Assembly: GCA_026419785.1 (NCBI GenBank)
Contig: JAODTK010005822.1
Location: forward strand, 310,001-374,000
DNA from: Sclerodactyla briareus
Lineage: Eukaryota; Echinodermata; Holothuroidea; Dendrochirotida; Sclerodactylidae
Direction of reading: 5' to 3'
Length of the DNA stretch: 64,000 nt
Shown here: piece after piece, positions 34,565-46,689 of the stretch
Layout: each line of letters opens with the position of its first letter
Position numbering within the stretch: the stretch's first letter is position 1
The notes under the pieces: generated by a model
What the model saw: only the letters and a program-made list of their open reading frames with translations
The model's database searches: none
What the model was told of the DNA's origin: nothing
Made by a program: the position numbers and the translations under genes

Positions 34565-35335
34565 TATAATCGCAAAAAGAAACGACTGCCTTCCAATTAG
34601 GGAATTTGACAATGAATGCAGAAATGCAGCTCTTCAAAATAGGCTCCCTTTTTCCATTTTCATAGGCGCCTCTAACCTGGGGGGGGGGGGGGGTGGTGCA
34701 TGTAAGAAAGAGGCGTATCTGCCTTGCAATTCCCACGCCACCCATACACATCTGACCACCTACTGATGCAGGAGGTAACACATCCATACATAGGCTGGTC
34801 ACTGGGCTAGTCCAATTATCAGACATATCAGGAATAATATAAATGACAATTGAAGAATTTTGTACTGGTCTTCACTGGGGGAATACTGTGTATTGGGGAG
34901 GGGAGGAGGGGAGGGGGGAATTGAAGCACCCAGATATTTAATGAAGAGGGCAACACAACCACTTTGGTGGTCGAAAATGGAACACTAATGAGCGGAGCGT
35001 TTATACCCAAGAAGAGGCGTTTCTGCTTTGCACTAGAATTTGTCAATAAATGCAGTGATGCAAGCTTCAAACAGGGCTACATTTTTAAATTTCATACTCT
35101 GCCTATGACCTGGGGGGGGGGTTGCGATGCAATACCAAAATGGCCACCCGCACCCCGTAGCACCCCCACTACTGGTCAGGAGGTACATATAGGCTGGGCC
35201 ACTGGGGCTATCCTAATGACAATTCAAGATTTGCACTGTCTGTCTAGGGTAAATACTTTGGTGCTAGTCCAATACTCAACATATCAGGAATAACAATAAA
35301 ATGACAATTCAGAATTGTACTGTCTTCCGGGGAAA
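34565..35335 (+). repeat. Tandem duplication, two units of about 340-380 bp
   Basis: Unit 1 (about 34590-34900) and unit 2 (about 34990-35335) share GACAATGAATGCAG.GATGCA-like sequence, a poly-G tract after CTAACCTGG / CTATGACCTGG (16 G at about 34679-34694; 9-10 G near 35111), CAGGAGGTA, ATAGGCTGG.CACTGGG, TCAACATATCAGGAATAA and AAATGACAATT.A then TGTACTG..TTC. Two overlapping frames here are shadows. Diverged enough to be old. Confidence 0.75.
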
Positions 35336-36406
35336 TATTTGTTTGGTTGGCTATATGCTTTCTCACTCTGTACACTGAATCGTTGCCAAATATGTAAGGA
35401 TTGTCCTATGGGGACTGTTAATGAACCTTGACCTGATCCCAAAAACAAATAGGGCTATTCGTCATCATGGTACAAGTCCACCCTACTTACCTTTGAACTT
35501 GAGGAGATATTTGAATTCATTAGATATCGTGCTGAGGAGGGGGGCATATGTCAAATGCCAATTTATCCACATTTCAGTGTTTCAGCTGCCTTGACCTTCC
35601 ACAGGCATTGAGATAGCTTGTGAGCAGATTATAGTATGGTAGGTCATTGACTTTTTCGTTTGTCTACAAGACGCTTCCGGCCACCACATAAAAAGCATGC
35701 AAAACATCCAGGGCAAACAGGTCGAATGAGGTCGAAAGGTCAATAGGTCAAATGACGGTCAAGTTGGTCCCCAGATGTATTTCACCCAGACGACAGAAAC
35801 TTCCAATTATGACAGTCCTCCAAAAGTTTCGTGGCAGAGATATATGACGATTTTTAGCTGTCCTTGACCTTCCACATTCATTGAGATAGCTTGTGATAAG
35901 AATATCGTATTTGGTAGTGTCATTGACTTTTTTCGTTTGTCTTAACAAGACCGCTTCCCGCCAATACAAAAAGCAGGCAAAATCATAGTCAGAGGTCAAA
36001 TGAGGTCAGAAGTCAAAGGTCCAATGAGTCAAAGTCGATCACCTATTTATTTCACCAGATCGAACAAACTTTTCCATTTAACACATCACTCTAAAATGTT
36101 TCGTTGCCAGATATATAATATTGCCATATATGACCCTAAATGAACCGTTGACCTCCAACACCAAAACAATAGGGGTCATCCCCGTTATGGGTTACACCTA
36201 CCTACCAAAATATGAATTTTCATACCTGCTTGCGAGGCATTAGTATCGTGCGAAACACTTTTCAAAGTTTGGGGACCTCTCATGACCTTGCATACCATCG
36301 ATTGTACAAAACAATCATTAGGTGTCATCCCTTCCATGGTGACCCTACCTACCTGATATGAACATATACATGCTTGGGTTTGTTAGATATCGCGTGGAAA
36401 CGAAGG
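35336..36406 (+). repeat. Diverged tandem repeats with TGACCT-rich units
   Basis: Two unit types occur. One has CCTTGACCTTCCACA..CATTG then AGATAGCTTGTGA, CATTGACTTTTTCGTTTGTC and AAAGGTC.A.TGAGTCAA, at about 35590 and again at about 35862 (period about 271 bp). The other has AATGAACC.TTGACCT, AAAACAATAGGGGTCATCC, ATGG and CCTACCTACC, at about 35424, 36136 and 36282. This TGACCT/GGTCA-rich style is common in dispersed tandem repeats of invertebrate genomes. It ends in the CA microsatellite. Confidence 0.7.
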
Positions 36407-36407
36407 T

Positions 36408-36442
<35 letters not shown>

Positions 36443-36513
36443 CACACACACACCACACACACACACAACACACACACACACGCACACACACACATACACA
36501 CAACACGCACACG
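36407..36513 (+). repeat. (CA)n microsatellite
   Basis: About 107 bp of CA repeats with small interruptions. Cysteine/valine-rich or histidine/threonine-rich frames over it are artefacts. Confidence 0.97.
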
Positions 36514-37529
36514 CGTGACTGCTAGATGCCCTTTTGGCTTCGCCAGAATCAAGAATCATCAGGATTGAATCAGCCATCAGTTTGTAACGCATCCCTGCGG
36601 TTGATCCCTGAAGGGTGATTTCTAAAATCTGAATGCAAGCTTACATAGGCGTTTTTGTTGGCCATGTTCTTTCGGCTAATAACATATTTTTGGAGAAATG
36701 TCGGATTGTTCTGTCAATGCGAGGAGCTGTTTTGTTTTTTACCCTCATTGTCATTCTATTTTAGAATGGCAATTGGGCAAAAGTAGTGTTGGTGTGAATG
36801 GTTAGGGCTTTGTAGACGCTTATAAGGGAATCGAAATGTCCTCTTATGGCATCGGATCACACTCGGGCATCAGGTTAAGTTTTCCGTTCCTACTTTGTTT
36901 GTTCAGGCGAGGCCTGGGACGACATGCTCTTGTAGTAGCGCCCTCCTATTGTTGTCTAATTAGCTCTATAATGAAGGTCTCTGTCCGTGGTGGCGGGGGG
37001 GGGGGGGGAGAGAAAGTTTCCCCAACGGAGTGGTCCAGGACCGATCATCGATGTTCGAGTCTCACCCTACCCCCCGCCCTCCCACCCGCCCACGTCCAAC
37101 ACCTGCATTTTCTAAATGTTTTGTTGTTTTGTGTGTTGCTGACAGCACAACGTGGTAGACCTCGGGAGGAGGTTTCTCTCCCCAACATGAATGTAACATT
37201 GATCTCTTCCAGGACATTCCAGATATTCCATAAGACTTGTAGCATCCATGCTACTGTTGTAGAGTTTTTAGTGATGAATAGTGGATGTATATATAACAGA
37301 ATCCTAAACTTAAGCGGAGAATGAGATTCAGATATTAGGCGTGCGAATTTTCAGCTGTTAATATAGGAACTTTCACCAGGCTTATAGTTGGAAATAATAA
37401 TACTGTCCGGGCAATCGGGCACTCGTCGAGGTGTTTAAATTTTAGCAACCCTCACGGACTCTAACCCTACAAAAATGGAAATATTCCCGACCGTCATTCG
37501 TAGTCAGACTGTTACTCTTATTCTCTGAC
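36514..37529. other. Unassigned DNA with G14 tract
   Basis: The longest open frame of the window (36836-37324, 162 codons) runs through a G14 tract (36995-37008) and a C-rich segment; it has no recognisable domain and I do not accept it as a gene. Nothing else was identified. Confidence 0.4.
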
Positions 37530-37870
37530 TACCTCTCTTCGCATCCCTCCACTACGTATACTCATTCTTTTACATACTTTCCACACCCCCCTCTCTCCCT
37601 CTCCGCCACCGTGACCTCCTTTCACTCGCTATATTTACACACTGGCACTCAACGCCATCCCCACCCTCCCCTTCTCCTCACATTCATCCCCCCCGACTTT
37701 TTTTTACAGTTTTCTATTCGCACGAGCCCCAATCCCCTCGCGTCCACCTCTACCCCTCTTTTTACTTCACTGTATTAACACCCCTTTCCCACCCCCTCTC
37801 ATTCAATCTCCTCCACCTCCGCCACCTCCCCTATTTACATATAATGTTCTTCCTGTCCCCTGATCCTAGA
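37530..37870 (+). repeat. Strand-asymmetric pyrimidine-rich tract
   Basis: About 340 bp strongly enriched in C and T on the plus strand (CCTCTCTCCCTCTCCGCCACC and similar phrases), with only scattered purines. Mirror-like polypyrimidine DNA can form triplex structures; no function is shown. Confidence 0.75.
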
Positions 37871-38319
37871 TATTTTAAAGGGCTTGAGCACTGATACGGA
37901 GTGCAGTATCCTCCTTGCCTCGACCAGCACAATCCATACATTTCCCTGAAAAGTGCTACTAGCCACTAGGTCAAAACTGCCATATTAGTGTGCATTCATA
38001 TTTTGGAAGAGGTCAACAAATATTGCGACAAGGAATCGTTACGCATGGTTTGCGTTCTTGCTTTTTCCTGACAGTCACTTCTGGCTTTGACGCCCTGTTC
38101 CTGTTTTCGACACCTTGTCCGGTTTGGACACCCTGTTTTTGTTTTGGACGTATTGATTCTCAAATCCGATGTGTCTTATTCCTGCTTGATGTGATTTGTT
38201 ACTCTCCTCGCCAGGGCTGCGCGGAGTGTTCACACTTGCAGGGCCGGATAGATAATTGAAATCCTGTTAAGTGGAGGTCATGGAGCATCAATATGACGTA
38301 CGATTCTTGTTTGGATCGG
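37871..38319. other. Unassigned DNA with short GACACCCTGTT repeats
   Basis: Near 38087-38150 the phrases GACGCCCTGTTCCTGTTTT, GACACCTTGTCC, GACACCCTGTTTTTGTTTTG form a short degenerate repeat of about 20 bp period. No gene recognised. Confidence 0.4.
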
Positions 38320-38480
38320 CCCGTTCCGCTTTTCAATGGGTTGAATCCTTCCTTCGACGGCTTGATTCTTTTTTGTTTTTCGATGGTTTGATTCTGTTTT
38401 CGATGGGTTTGATCTTTTTCGATGAGTTTTATTCCAACTTTCCGATTGAATTTGTTACGTTTCGCGCTCCGTAGAGGCAA
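38320..38480 (-). repeat. Dispersed repeat family 3, ~20-bp periodic part (copy 3, inverted)
   Basis: Reverse complement reads GAAACGTAACAAATTCAATC, GGAAAGTTGGAAT, then a series of CCCATCGAAAACAGAATCAA-type units and finally CAACCCATTGAAAAGC. Both the leader and the last phrase also occur at 32145-32320 on the plus strand. The two frames through it are periodic shadows. Confidence 0.7.
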
Positions 38481-39146
38481 TGTGTAACGTACGTCCCCTC
38501 TGGGAAGGCTATCATTAAACTGTTGCGCCGAAAAAGAGATATACTATCAAAGTAAATATATATTATCCAGACTCTGTTCCGAGTCCCATTAATGGGAGGG
38601 GGGGGGATTTGGGGGCTAAACAGGAGTGGATAATTGGTGGATTGCTATCAATCGAGGTCGCCACCATCGTGGCGCTAAGCGTACTGAATTGTTGACTTCA
38701 CGAACTCTCCATATGGCCTGTCTATCCTGCTGTTGCCACGCTTGAAATATAATCTTGTGTCACTGCATTTCTCATTAAACTTGCAAAGTGTCTTGACGGA
38801 ACAGTACTAATATGATATCACATGGGTTACTGCGATATAAGAATCATTTTTTGGCTGTCGTGGGCTTATTGCATATAACATCCTCGTATTAGACCGACTG
38901 CACATTTGTTTACGGATCTGTTGGGCCTCCATAGGAACTGTTAACCAATCAGGTCCACAGATTTACAGCATTTGCACGGTTGCACTTGGAATCATCCGGC
39001 GCGGCTCTAACCTTAGTCTTCTGGGGAGGGGGAGGGGGGCTTTTACGGGTTTGAAAACGGCAGAATACGAATCTGACTGTAATTAAGTGATTGGCAGGTA
39101 AAGTTCCTCATTCCCTGACGACGTAGACGAATCTATAAGTCTGACA
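38481..39146. other. Unassigned DNA
   Basis: G-rich patches near 38598-38615 and 39023-39040. No other feature recognised. Confidence 0.4.
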
Positions 39147-39177
39147 GTGTATGTGTGTGTGCGTGTGTGTGTGTGTG
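39147..39177 (+). repeat. (GT)n microsatellite
   Basis: About 31 bp of GT repeats with one GC interruption, immediately before the TTAGCACGATAA repeat. Confidence 0.9.
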
Positions 39178-39179
39178 AC

Positions 39180-39830
39180 GCCGAGTCTTGTTAGCACGAT
39201 AACCTCAAAACCCCACTTGATGTATCTGTTCAATTCTTGGTATATGTCCTAATTGTTTTTGGGTCAGGATCAAAGGTCAACCTGAGGTCATGCTTAAGTC
39301 CCAAATGCTTGGTGTCGACATGGTCCAAATTTTGTATGCCGCGTTCTTATGAGAGAACAGAACCTTTATAACCGCTTTTAGTGTTAACCGGGGGTCAGAA
39401 TTGGGAGAAAAAATTGGGAAATTGGGAAAATTGATCATTTTGGCAAATTTGAGCTCATTAACACGATAAATCAATCTCACTTGGATGGATCAGTTCATAC
39501 TTGGTATATGGGTTCCCCTAAATGAGAGGCATGGTTCTTATTGTTTTGGGGTCAGGTCAAAGGTCTCTGAGGTCAGAGAGGTTCAAAGTCTGAAACTCTT
39601 GTTAGGAAAAAACGATAAATCCTGAATGTCTGACCCGATCAGGGGTTTTTTGGAATCAGTATACAGCTTTCTTAGGAAGAAAGAAACAAGCACACAATCG
39701 TTTTGTGATGACTGGTGCCAGTTGAGAGAATGGCGATAGTGTGAAAAATAGATGATTTGGCCTAACTTAAGCTTGTTTAACTAGACCCTATCTGCAAATG
39801 GGTGTATTCATATTTGGTATGTGAGTTCCC
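39180..39830 (+). repeat. Diverged tandem repeat, period about 270-300 bp
   Basis: A unit with TTAGCACGATAA (or TTAACACGATAAATCA), CACTTGATG.ATC, GTTCATACTTGGTATATG, TTGTTTT.GGGTCAG.TCAAAGGTC and TGAGGTCA appears at about 39190 and 39456. A third partial unit with GTATTCATATTTGGTATGTGAG is at about 39800. The preceding GT microsatellite and GGTCAAAGGTCA core resemble the array at 35336-36406 in style. Confidence 0.75.
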
Positions 39831-42224
39831 TATGTTTGTTCTATAATGATTCCGGTTCTTGACAATGCTATCTCGTCAAGTCAGGATCAGTCAAGGAATA
39901 CTAATCCTTTGGCTTTTTCTAGTTCAATTTTCGATCATGGTAAGAATATCAACTCGTTTACATTATACTTTACAACATTACCACCTGACTTCCATGGATG
40001 TCCTTAATAGACGGCATCCTGCCCAACTCGTATAGGAACCATGTCCAGTGTGATCAAGGTGTATGTGATTCACAGACCCAAACGATGACATATCCCAATG
40101 TTGACCGTGGATTGACAACTATCAAATAATTAGGCCCCAGATTCCTTACCAATCCTACGATCCTTGTTGACCAATTTCAGTCCTGATTTTCCTTGTCTGT
40201 CCTAGTACTAAAATTATGCACGCAGTGACGTAAAGAACGCTGCTTTGAAACCACTGACACAACCGGCAACCGTGTGTATGCACATATCGGAAATGGGCGA
40301 AGCTGGTTGTCGACTTGACGTTGTCACTAACTACTGACAGGCAGCCATGGTACTTTTACTCGACCTTACTAGAATATGAATAAGCATTTACTTTCATGAC
40401 TTTGAGGAATAGGCGTAACCTGGTTATATCGCGAGAAAATGTGACTTGCGGGAAATTGGGTATAGGCCTGAGGGTGTGGAAGGAGGCATGACGATTATGC
40501 TAGTCAAATATGCCAATACGCACATTCCACATGAAAATATCAACACCCTCGGGTGTTTTTTTTTTTGGGGGGGGGGAAGAGGGGGCTGAGCACATTTGGG
40601 GGGGTGCTGAGCCCCCAAAGCACCTCCCTACAACCGCGCCTGACATTTATCCACACTCAAAAATAATATTATAATCCTAGAATAAATTATGTTTGGCAAA
40701 GAGTCAGGGTTAAATTATCCCAGAGCCTCGTCGCACACATCACTTACTGGATTCTCGGATATTTTTGTACGAAGATGGAAACGTTATTTACTCACACTGA
40801 ACCGACTGAACTGAGACTACGTCGATAATATATATTTTTTCGTTGATAAAATAATTGCGGAAGACAGAAACATTTGTTGTTGACCAGCATATATTTTGTT
40901 GCGAACTCATTAGGTTGCAAACATCTGTTGTCATGAATATATCTAATACTTTTGCGAATAAGTGCTTTCCCTCGAACAGTTTTTGTTTCTTCCGAAATCT
41001 TTTCTAAGGGGAACAGGATTTTTCATTGTAAACAAAGATTTCCACAATCGGACAATCTTATTGATTTGGCAAATGAATAATTCTTGAAAAATGGATGATA
41101 ATTTCTTTCTCCTACCTTATAATATTTTAACAATAGATAATATATATTTCCTTTTCCTTATAAAAATCTTCCCTTTTTTCTTTCTCAGCGGCCATCGTAA
41201 AACCACTTTCTAAGATCTGGAGGAGCAGAATTTCGAGTTCCACGTGACTGCTCACAACAGCGACCTCAACGGGGGGGGGGGTGGAAAAAAAAAAAAAAAA
41301 AGAGAACTGCAAGCATCCCGAAATAAACCCCTGTATAACCCCTTCACGTCCCTCTGCATTACCGCGAACTGTGGAGTGATAGATAAGACCCTCGGCATCA
41401 GCAACTGAGCAAGACCAAAAGCCAGGACCGTCCAGCTAAGAAAGTCCGGTGACAAGCTTTGGAAAAAAAATTTTCGACCCGGAATGTTTGCTTGCAAGCA
41501 TCACTGATAACACTCCGCCCTGACAAGGATGGCTATATTCAGTAGTAGTTTTCCCCACGTATCCGTTTTGGGGCGATTCAATTGTCTGTCATACGCGATT
41601 GACCTCAAAGCAACGATTGGACACTGAAGTAACTCGAAATGATTAGATTTGATAATCACTCCTTTCATTTGAAGTGAGGAAAGGTAGTCATAGATTGCTG
41701 ACCCGAAAGTGCTCCCGGCTCACTTGGCGGTATTTTTGTTGAGAAGAGACAATAGACAATATTATCCCGACCTTGTGTCTTAACCCCTTATAGCCAATAG
41801 ATTTAACAATGTATAACTATTAGGTTGTGTCGGTCACCCACCCACTCGAACTCCCGGATCATTCAGTATCGGCTTAAGCGCGCCCCCCTATAGTTTTGAT
41901 GTCCCCGATGATCAAAAGGCAAGGAATTATACTCAATCCAGGCCAGATTCGTTTCGTTTAGAGGATTTAAAAGAGAACATGTATGAGACATTTGACCTTG
42001 TAATCACAGAGACCCCCGCCCCCACCCACCGCAATTTACATTTTGCCTATTGTTTTTTATCGGTGCATTCCGGATGACTCATATTCAGTCCTCGGGGTTT
42101 AGCTACCTATTGTATAAATGAAAGTACAAGTCGAGACCAAAGGCGCTGTCCCTGCCGAAATCTGACATATTTATATATGACTTTCCATCTTCCACCAGGT
42201 TCATCACATATTGGCGTGCCTCTT
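39831..42224. other. Unassigned DNA with G- and A-tracts
   Basis: Near 40550-40630 there is T10 followed by G-rich sequence and a GTGCTGAGC / GCTGAGCAC inverted phrase, with GGCGCGGTTGTAGGGAGGTG readable on the minus strand; the wording resembles ends of non-autonomous DNA transposons. At 41271-41301 a G11 tract is followed by A17. No gene recognised. Confidence 0.4.
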
Positions 42225-42390
42225 GAATGTTGTGTAACTAGAACCTACTATGAGGTTGTGTAACTAATTACAAATCCTTGTGCATAATCTCACAATAGTG
42301 GTGTATTTCTTACACATTCGAGATAGGTGCTAGTTACACATTGTTGTGTAATTTACAATTTTTTAGGAGTGTATTTTTAGGAGTGTATTT
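42225..42390. repeat. Short inverted and direct repeats
   Basis: AATGTTGTGTAACTAG (about 42227-42242) and CTAGTTACACATTG (about 42331-42344) are inverted copies about 90 bp apart, and TTGTGTAACTA also recurs directly at 42255. A 15-bp phrase TTTTTAGGAGTGTAT is duplicated in tandem at about 42361-42390. This could be a very small foldback element. Confidence 0.5.
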
Positions 42391-45374
42391 GTACAGTATA
42401 TCTGTTTTCCTTATCATGACATCGCCGATTGCACTTGGGTCCTTCCATTACTCTTTACTGTCAGAAACATTATTTTACCTTTGAAAAAAGAAAACGCGAA
42501 ATGCACTGCCCAATCAACGAACTCTTTCGTATAATGGCGGAATAAAATTCATGTGTACCGTGTAGGTGTAGGAAATAAACTAACATTTGGACTTTACATA
42601 TTAAGGGTAACACTGCCTGACTGGCCGTAATTCTACTCATGGTTAAGCTTTTGTTCCTGCTCGCACAGATAGAGACAGTATTGACATAGCGCCCCTGCTC
42701 GGATTAAACAGGAGCAGTCGATTCTGGATTGGTTGTCGTCATTGCACAATGACCAGTGGTCCTCTGTGCAAATTTTGGTGTGGTCCCAGTATTGAAGAAA
42801 AGAACGTCCTTCAAAGTTTCCTATGCCAAGCGAAATAGAACAGGAACCATTTTCTGCACGAAACCGGGTGCCGTCTGATATCCACTTCAGCACTTTGTCT
42901 TTGATAGCCTCTTACTTAGGAATGACCTAACCGCTATGTCGTCAACAAACTACCTTTCTGGCTGGTTGGAAGGAAAGGTGCCATATGAATGATGGCATGC
43001 ATGTTCATGACTCGCCTTTCGTGATGAGCAATCTTGTTATATTCAGTTTTTGAAACAATTAGAGGATCCCCCCCCCATTCTACTAACGACAGTAGGGAGT
43101 TAATGGCATGTTGGAGAGTGACAATTAGTTATATAGTTAGGCCCATAACTTGGACCATTTTTACTGAATCCATAATTAAGTCCCCACCAAAGTTTGGCCC
43201 CTCCACAACTTCTTCCAGGGGGGCTACAGCCTGCCTCTTCACGCGATGCCTTTTGTCTGAGGGCAATTAGTGTTGCTCAAAACATAGAATATGCGTTTGT
43301 ACGCATGGCAGAGGGAATTTCCGCTGAAGATGTTTGGTTGTGAGAGGAATGCTTACCCGAAAGTGGAATGCATCCCTCACCTAATGATAGGAATCCCATT
43401 TCGTAAATACCATATGTGTGGTAAATGGGTTTAGTTAAATAGAACAAACTTCATCAGATGTTGCTGTTTACAATTGTCTTAGGTGTTTAAAAACAACCAA
43501 TTACAATTTGGGATTTCGAACATCGAAGGGGGGGGGAATAAATGTTACGCGTGACGTTACAGTCATCCGAAAACATACCTCATGGAGGTTTGAAAAACAG
43601 AACTAAATCCGAAATCAGATTGTTGTGATTTTCTCACATGTACTGGGAAGTAATTGAAAGACAACCTACTTTTTTTTTTTACTGGTGCGCCACAATTGAA
43701 AGTTTGTTCAGCCTTTTTGCAAAACCAAAGATTTCTCGTAGGCATAGGCTGTGCTTTAGGCTTTCAATTGGCACTTATTGACGGACAGCCAACGCCTAAA
43801 ATATTCATGTGAACTACGCCCTACATCATGATTCTCACAATGGCCAAAGTGCAACATTATGTAACACATTATGGCAGTAACAACATTAATGCAAGTATAA
43901 TCCTAGTTATTTTTCATTCACTCACAACTTCATATTCTAGCGCCCATATACATAAATTGTATAGGCCTTAGTTTAGGCCAGATAAAACAAATAAATTTTG
44001 GTTGACCTGGATTAGGATAATGAACCCGGCTTTTTAACTAAATTTAGCTCCAAATGCCTAGTAATTTTATACTTTAGTAGCTTACAAATTGAATCAAAGT
44101 TACTTCAACATTTTTGTGGATTGTGATAGGACAGCGACTGTGTTTATTGTTATTAGGCCTATCCCTATTAATTTGTACAGGATCCTGGGCCCTGGACCGA
44201 TTTACATTACATCATCATGATGAGTCGCGACCGAGGACCTAGTCCCACGTTAGGACTTGTAAAGGAGTAGCCTAAAGAAACTTTACTTTACTCTACTAGT
44301 ACTATGCTACTAGTACGTACTTGTCCGTTACGTTACCTAACCATAACGTGTAATATTTACCGCTTCATAACTTTTGAACATTGAAATGAAAGCCTTCGTC
44401 TGACAAAGGAGAACTTACTTCATTCCTGCCTGCTATCACCTGCGTGCGTGCAACGCGAACGGCTGTGGCAACTGGCCGACGTCTGGTTGGTTTGTGCATA
44501 GTTGTAAGTGTTTTCCGAAACGACTCTGAGCAAGTCGGATCTGTTGTTGTTTTCGTTCGTATGACCCGGGTCAGTGGTTTTTGGGTGACGTCATGAACAT
44601 TACGCAATAAATCCTTCTTTTCGCCCAAAATAACGCTCTTCCCTAATAATTACAAACGTTCCATAGTCCTTTGAATTACGTATTAGGAGGTATTCCACGC
44701 GTTCAAACGCAAAGAGGGCGGCTGCAACACAGTGAAATCTACGTCTCAAATCATTACTTCAAAACACTTATGAGACCTATTGATAGTTCCACCAAAGCTT
44801 TCGTCGTGGGTAGCCATCTTACGGTGGATTCCGGGAACTAGCGTCAAGTCCTATAGCGCATATAACTCCCCAGCAGCCCAAACTTGTTAAAAAAATTCTA
44901 AACACTTAGGTTGACTGTTAAGTCTCCCGCCCCTCCCATACTCAGCGTTGTGCACCATGCCTCCTCCTATTGTAAGGGACAAAAGAGGGTTGAAGAGTAC
45001 TCACTGAATCCCGGTCCTCTCAGTTCCACTCACTTTTGAATCTGATGTATGGAGTGATACAAATCGCCGAAATCGGCTCGTGTTATGGAACCTCTGCAAT
45101 GCTATATGCTCTGAAAATACACAGAGAAGGTGTAAATACGTTTGGAACTTGAGAGGGAAATTACGTCCAATCGAGCCGATAATCCAATTACCCTATAAGC
45201 AGCGTCCCGAATATGGTCAGAAGGTTTCCATGTAGTATCAGAATACATCACACCAATATCGCTTACCGAATTACACTGCATGGATATCTTTTACATCAAA
45301 ACTAAAGAAGCTTGTCTTATGATAGCCCGACATCATCCACATCATCACATCATGATTATAAGAATTTGATTTTA
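42391..45374. other. Unassigned DNA
   Basis: About 3 kb with no recognised gene. Frames of 60-87 codons (42633-42893 minus, 43034-43270 plus, 44365-44628 minus) have no motif. C8, G9 and T10 tracts occur near 43070, 43529 and 43671. Confidence 0.4.
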
Positions 45375-45404
45375 TATTATTATTATTATTATTATTATCA
45401 TCAT

Positions 45405-45472
<68 letters not shown>
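45375..45472 (+). repeat. (ATT)n-(TAG)n compound microsatellite
   Basis: About 25 bp of ATT repeats (45375-45399), a short ATCATCATT bridge, then about 68 bp of uninterrupted TAG repeats (45405-45472). On the minus strand it lies just downstream of the R2-type LINE's coding end, so it may have grown from that element's 3' tail. The threonine/asparagine-rich minus frame is an artefact. Confidence 0.95.
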
Positions 45473-45539
45473 ATATTCACATTTTTACAATTCACAGCTT
45501 AAATTACTAGTATCTGTTTTTTTCTGAATCCTCCGGGTC

Positions 45540-46140
45540 CTGCCCGGGCCCTGGGAGGTCCAGCACCTTTCTGATGATGTGGGCGCTTCCGAGAAGTGTT
45601 TGTTTCATCAGCTGGGTCTTTGTTATGATTCCTGGGATTCTTTCTAGATGTTAATACAGGTTGATACTGACTGCCCCAAGCGCTCCGAATACAACTGGAA
45701 CAACCTCGGCGTGTACATCCCTCAGTCTTGGCTTGATTTGTAGGCCTAACTTCCTGGTATTCGTGTCTTCTCCTTTCTTTCTCTGCCAGGTTCTGTGAGA
45801 GGGATTAAGCTATACGTCTATTATCATTATGACCTTCTGCTCATCTTTGTCGATCGAGATCAGGACTGGTCTTCTGGCAGTGATGGTTCTGTCAGTCCTG
45901 ATCTCATAGTCCCATACCGGTAGTATTTTGCCTCACCCTTTTCGGTGACACTCTCGGCGTTGTGATGCCATATGAACTCTCTGAGGTTGGTATGTGGTAA
46001 TGCCTGACATCTAGCCCCGTGCGGTACTGCCGCGACATTGTTATGGCTCTTCAGGTATTCATCTGTTCATTGCCGCCTAGTTTCTGGCACCCTGCAACTA
46101 AGTGGTTGATCGTTTCCAATTCTGCCCGGCACATTCTGCA
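45540..46140 (-). pseudogene. R2-type LINE ORF, C-terminal CCHC and endonuclease-like domain
   Basis: The CCHC zinc knuckle reads CRMCRAELETINHLVAGC (C-x2-C-x8-H-x4-C) at 46087-46140. Further on, 45813-45932 is one open frame containing WDYEIRTDRTITARRPV, then LISIDKDEQKVIMIID. In relatives this spot reads RRPD...IID, the PD..D core of the restriction-enzyme-like endonuclease; here the first aspartate is replaced by valine. Then EVVPVVFGALGAVS (about 45660-45711) and KQTLLGSAHIIRKVLDL (about 45557-45608) follow in other frames, so frameshifts are present. The last phrase is the conserved C terminus of this protein family. Nuclease activity in intact relatives would nick the target DNA; this copy has lost the motif as well as the frame. 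Confidence 0.85.
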
Positions 46141-46689
46141 TCGGCTACCTGACCTTGGTTTAGGTTTAGTGAAAAAGGGTCAGGACGGGGAAACCCCCGG
46201 AGCCCACACACCATCCAAAAGAGAAGAAACACCCTGATGCCTGTTAAATCATAGTTTTCGCTCACATTCTTGAATATATGAATCAAGATCGTTCTGAACG
46301 CGGTCCCACTCCACTTCTAATTCCTCGAATGTTGAATGCTTTTCACACTTCATTTTGAGTTGGCCTGTGAGCCTTAAGTAATTCCAGGGCTGATTTTTGT
46401 GCCGCGTGCCGCCGTGACTGAGTGCCGCTCTGTTCTAATTTCAGCAGGCCAGTTCGACTCCACCTGTTACCCATTTTCGCTGTAGTGACCTCTCCGACTT
46501 GACGTGGGTATTATCCATGCAATGGTTTACCCTTCCATTCTTCTCTGTATACCTTTGTTCCATGGCACCTTCCACTCATTTTTATTCGTAAATTCCCCGT
46601 TTCTTTCGGCTTGTCCTACCTCTTGCAGGCATGGGTTCTTCACTTTGAGTTATGTAGTCATTCAGCCCGATGTTTTCTCCAGTCACAGT

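Noticed and set aside
36349-36592. Cysteine/valine-rich secreted peptide
   Set aside because: Translation of the CA microsatellite on the opposite strand.
36836-37324. Longest open frame (162 codons) as a protein gene
   Set aside because: It depends on reading through a G14 tract and a C-rich segment, has no recognisable domain, and its composition looks random.
45271-45495. Poly-threonine/asparagine protein
   Set aside because: Translation of the TAG/ATT microsatellite.
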